Assembly: GCF_014204945.1 (NCBI RefSeq)
Contig: NZ_JACHMN010000002.1
Location: 744,001 to 808,000, forward strand
DNA from: Allocatelliglobosispora scoriae
Lineage (GTDB): Bacteria > Actinomycetota > Actinomycetes > Mycobacteriales > Micromonosporaceae
DNA length: 64,000 bases
Reading direction: 5' to 3'
How positions within the stretch are numbered: position 1 is the first letter of the stretch; each line of letters begins with the position of its first letter. The notes under the pieces were generated by a model. That model was not told where the DNA came from and did not search any database. It saw only the letters and a program-made list of their open reading frames with translations. Of the stretch, positions 61,763-64,000 are shown piece by piece. The position numbers and the translations under genes were made by a program.

Positions 61763-62578
61763 TCAGTTGTTGGTGGCGCGGTTTTCTTTGGCGAGGAGTT
61801 CGCGGCGTTGGCGGGTGCGGTAGGAGTCGCCGGTCAGGGTGAGGACTTCGGCGTGGTGGACGAGTCGGTCGATCATGGCTGCGGCGACGACGTCGTCGGA
61901 GAATGTTTCTCCCCAGCGGCCGAAGGGGAGGTTCGAGGTGACCATGACGGAGCCGGTTTCGTAGCGTGAGGCGATGAGCTGGAAGAACAGGTTCGCGGCG
62001 TCCTGGTCGAAGGGGATGTATCCGACTTCGTCGATGATGATGAGTCGGTAGCGGCGGATCTTCTTGAGTTCGGCTTCGAGGCGGTTCTGCTGGTGGGCGG
62101 CGGCGAGGCGGGCGATCCAGTTGCTGGCGGTGTCGAACAGGACGGAGTAGCCGGACTGGCAGGCCTTCATTCCGAGGCCGATGGCGAGGTGTGTTTTGCC
62201 GAGGCCGGGCGGGCCGAGCAGGATCACGTTCTCGGCTTTGGCGACGAAGGTGCTGGTGGCGAGGTGGGCCAGGACGTCGCGGCGCAGGGACGGGAGGTGG
62301 TCGAGGTTGAAGTCTTCGAGGGTTTTGAGTTGGGGGAAGTGGGCGGTGCGCACGCGCATGACGGTGCCTTTGGACTCCCGGTCGGCGACTTGGCGCTGCA
62401 GGAGTGCGGCGAGGTATTCCTCGTGGGACCAGTTCTGATCGCGTGCCTGCTCGGCCAGCTCCTCCCAGAACGCGTTGATGGTGGGGGTCTTCAGGACCCG
62501 GGTCAGGTAGGCGATCATGGACGGCATGCCGTCCTTGGTTCCGCCTGCTGGTGGTTTCGGTTTGACGGCTGTGCTCAT
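61763..62578 (-). CDS. istB: IS21-family helper ATPase IstB
   Basis: 271 residues of an AAA+ ATPase: Walker A GPPGLGKTH, Walker B LIIIDEVGYIPFD, and SNLPFGRWGETFSDDVVAAAMIDRLVHHA. It assists IstA in target selection. ATG overlaps the istA stop by 4 bases (ATGA). Confidence 0.93.
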   Translation of the reverse strand: MSTAVKPKPPAGGTKDGMPSMIAYLTRVLKTPTINAFWEELAEQARDQNWSHEEYLAALLQRQVADRESKGTVMRVRTAHFPQLKTLEDFNLDHLPSLRRDVLAHLATSTFVAKAENVILLGPPGLGKTHLAIGLGMKACQSGYSVLFDTASNWIARLAAAHQQNRLEAELKKIRRYRLIIIDEVGYIPFDQDAANLFFQLIASRYETGSVMVTSNLPFGRWGETFSDDVVAAAMIDRLVHHAEVLTLTGDSYRTRQRRELLAKENRATNN

Positions 62579-63843
62579 TCGTTGCTCACTTTCATCGATG
62601 GGCTGGTGAAGTCGACGCCGAACAGGGCGTCGTAGTCCGGCAGCGCCCGCATGGCGACGGGGTGCCCGTCGTGGTGGTGGCGGGTGGCTGCCTGACGGCG
62701 TTGGCGGTCCTCGGCCAGGGCCTGGCGCATGCGTTCGGCGGTGGCCTTGTGGGCCGGGTCGGTGACCAGGCCTTGCTTGGCCCAGGACCGGTCGTGGCGG
62801 GCGGCGACCTGCCCGTCGCAGAACACCGTCACCGTGTTCAGGGACGCGGTGACGTCGACGAACCGGCCGATCATGCGCGGGTCGACGGAGTAGTCGACGG
62901 TGTCGACCCGCACGTAGTAATCGCGGCTCAGCCGGATCCGGGTGTTGAGCCCGATCGGCGGGTCGACCGGCGGCAGCGGGACCATCGCCTGGTAGTCGGT
63001 CTCCAGCAGGTCCACCGGCCGGCCCTGGACCGACCGGACCGTCCGCGTGTTGGCGCGCGCGAGCCAGTCGGCCAGCTGGGCGTTGAAGTCGGCCGGAGAC
63101 GTGAACAGCCGGCCGGGCAGGAACGACGTCTCCAGGAACCCGTTGGCGCGTTCGACCATCCCCTTGAACTCCGGATCCCGGCGCGGTGCAAGGCGGATCT
63201 GGGTGGCCAGGGTTCCGGCGAACGCCGCCGCCGGCGCCGATACCCGCCCCGTGCCGCCGATCGCGGACTCCCGGTCCCAGACCAGGGTCCGGGGCACCCG
63301 CCCGATCCCGCTGACCAGCTGCCACATCCCGGACAGGATGTCGCCGGCCTGCCGCGACGGGATCATCACCGCGGACATGAACCGGGAGAACCCCAACGTC
63401 ATGACGAGGACCGGCAGCTTCGACCGCGACTGGCCCGACCCGACCGGGACCTTCACCCCGTCCTCGGGGAACCACAGGTCGCACTGGGCGATCTGCCCGG
63501 GCTCGTAGACCGTCCGGTCCACCGGATCGATCCCCACGTACTCCGGCCGGATGACCGCCAGCCGCTTACGCAACGGCGCGATCGAGTACGGCCACCTGAT
63601 CCGCTCCGCGACCACCGGACCCGGCATCCGCGGCCACTCCGCCAGCAAAGCCCGGATCTGCGGCTCGAACGGATCCACCACCGACCCACGCGGCGCACGC
63701 TCGTACTTCGGCGGCCGGTCCGACGACAACGCCGCCCGCACCGTGTTCCGAGCGATCCCCAACCGCCGGGCGATCTCCTTGATCGGCACACCCTCCGCCC
63801 GACGCAGACGGCGGATCTCAGCCCAGTCCTCCACTTTCAGCAC
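62575..63843 (-). CDS. istA: IS21-family transposase IstA
   Basis: 422 residues. N-terminal helix-turn-helix (VPIKEIARRLGIARNTVRAAL) and a DDE integrase core with Asp in AQCDLWFPEDG, Asp in LVWDRESAIGG and a Glu in FKGMVERANGFLE, followed by DNA-binding C-terminal regions. Full length. First gene of the element's operon. Confidence 0.93.
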   Translation of the reverse strand: MLKVEDWAEIRRLRRAEGVPIKEIARRLGIARNTVRAALSSDRPPKYERAPRGSVVDPFEPQIRALLAEWPRMPGPVVAERIRWPYSIAPLRKRLAVIRPEYVGIDPVDRTVYEPGQIAQCDLWFPEDGVKVPVGSGQSRSKLPVLVMTLGFSRFMSAVMIPSRQAGDILSGMWQLVSGIGRVPRTLVWDRESAIGGTGRVSAPAAAFAGTLATQIRLAPRRDPEFKGMVERANGFLETSFLPGRLFTSPADFNAQLADWLARANTRTVRSVQGRPVDLLETDYQAMVPLPPVDPPIGLNTRIRLSRDYYVRVDTVDYSVDPRMIGRFVDVTASLNTVTVFCDGQVAARHDRSWAKQGLVTDPAHKATAERMRQALAEDRQRRQAATRHHHDGHPVAMRALPDYDALFGVDFTSPSMKVSNE

Positions 63844-63911
63844 CCTCCAAGATCAGCAGAGGGTCAATTTTCAGCGACTCTCAGGGGGTTAGCTTTCCCG
63901 AAGCGGCGACA

Positions 63912-64000
63912 TAAGTCGATCCTGACGATCCGGTTCCTACTCGACGTGCTGGACGCCCCTGCCCTATCGCCCCGAGTTCCGGTGATCGTCGGCCTCGGAC
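63912..64000 (+). pseudogene. HTH-NACHT regulator, 3' part (window edge)
   Basis: After one copy of the TAAGT target duplication, bases 63917 onward read SILTIRFLLDVLDAPALSPRVPVIVGLG, the second half of the P-loop and the next strand of a NACHT NTPase. Continues beyond the window. Confidence 0.85.

Larger units (their letters stand above)
61701..63911 (-). mobile_element. IS21-family insertion sequence
   Basis: A 2211-bp element with terminal inverted repeats beginning TGTC (61701-61719 with 63893-63911; differing at two positions) and a 5-bp target duplication TAAGT (61696-61700 and 63912-63916). It carries istA and istB on the minus strand. The duplication allows the host gene to be restored exactly: GGTAAGTCGATC gives G-K-S-I. 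Confidence 0.95.

Noticed and set aside
1-64000. tRNA or rRNA genes
   Set aside because: No T-loop GTTCRANNC plus cloverleaf pattern was recognised in intergenic regions.

Overview
The window is high-GC DNA (about 70%, strong G/C at third codon positions, many GTG starts) from a filamentous actinomycete. A SARP regulator, a secreted LamG protein, an LPxTG surface protein with DUF11-type repeats, SigJ-type sigma factor, NrtR and an unusual polyketide locus all fit. I cannot name the genus; a Micromonosporaceae or Streptomyces-like host is a guess.

Layout. 0-8.8 kb: a metallo-deacetylase/RidA pair, two small membrane proteins, a tandem AAA+ ATPase with a SMI1/KNR4-like head, a cis-prenyltransferase coupled to a HAD phosphatase, and a small secreted protein. 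8.8-16.7 kb: a large LamG exoprotein, a regulator/membrane-protein pair, a two-gene unit of a Trypco1-like protein and an HExxH metallopeptidase, and a secreted lipase. 17.3-27.2 kb: a five-gene, overlapping polyketide/fatty-acid synthase operon made of AT-ACP, KS-CLF, a KR-DH-KR-DH' megaprotein, a discrete ACP and a LnmK-like acyltransferase/decarboxylase. This is the most promising candidate for an undescribed pathway: a PUFA-synthase-like assembly that may be fed a decarboxylated acyl-ACP such as propionyl-ACP. 27.3-35.1 kb: a BtuF-like binding protein, an LPxTG surface protein, a DUF389 membrane protein, a DUF1905 protein and a small membrane protein.

35.2-46.5 kb: a TPR-CHAT protease whose 3' end lies in a perfect 284-bp tandem duplication, a SigJ/carboxymuconolactone-decarboxylase-like divergent pair, a DUF1851 protein, a frameshifted TPR pseudogene, a DUF5648-like repeat protein, a DUF1152 protein, an aldo/keto reductase and a secreted SH3-like peptide. 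46.5-64 kb is dense in insertion sequences. An IS3-family element splits a second SH3-like gene, with a 3-bp target duplication that allows exact reconstruction. An IS110 element adjoins a gene lacking its 5' end, an IS3 remnant follows, and an IS21 element sits in the Walker A codons of an HTH-NACHT gene, with a 5-bp duplication. Intact genes here include a SARP/NB-ARC/TPR regulator, an NrtR/SPFH/NAD-kinase-like module, and a minus-strand trio of a zinc-finger membrane protein, a PknH-like sensor and a secreted coiled-coil protein with a deaminase-like C-terminus.

Several proteins (CHAT-TPR, HTH-NACHT, Trypco1 plus peptidase, SMI1-AAA+, deaminase-like exoprotein) belong to families linked to biological conflict or signalling, so much of the window looks like accessory chromosome. 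All assignments come from reading motifs by eye; no database search was run.
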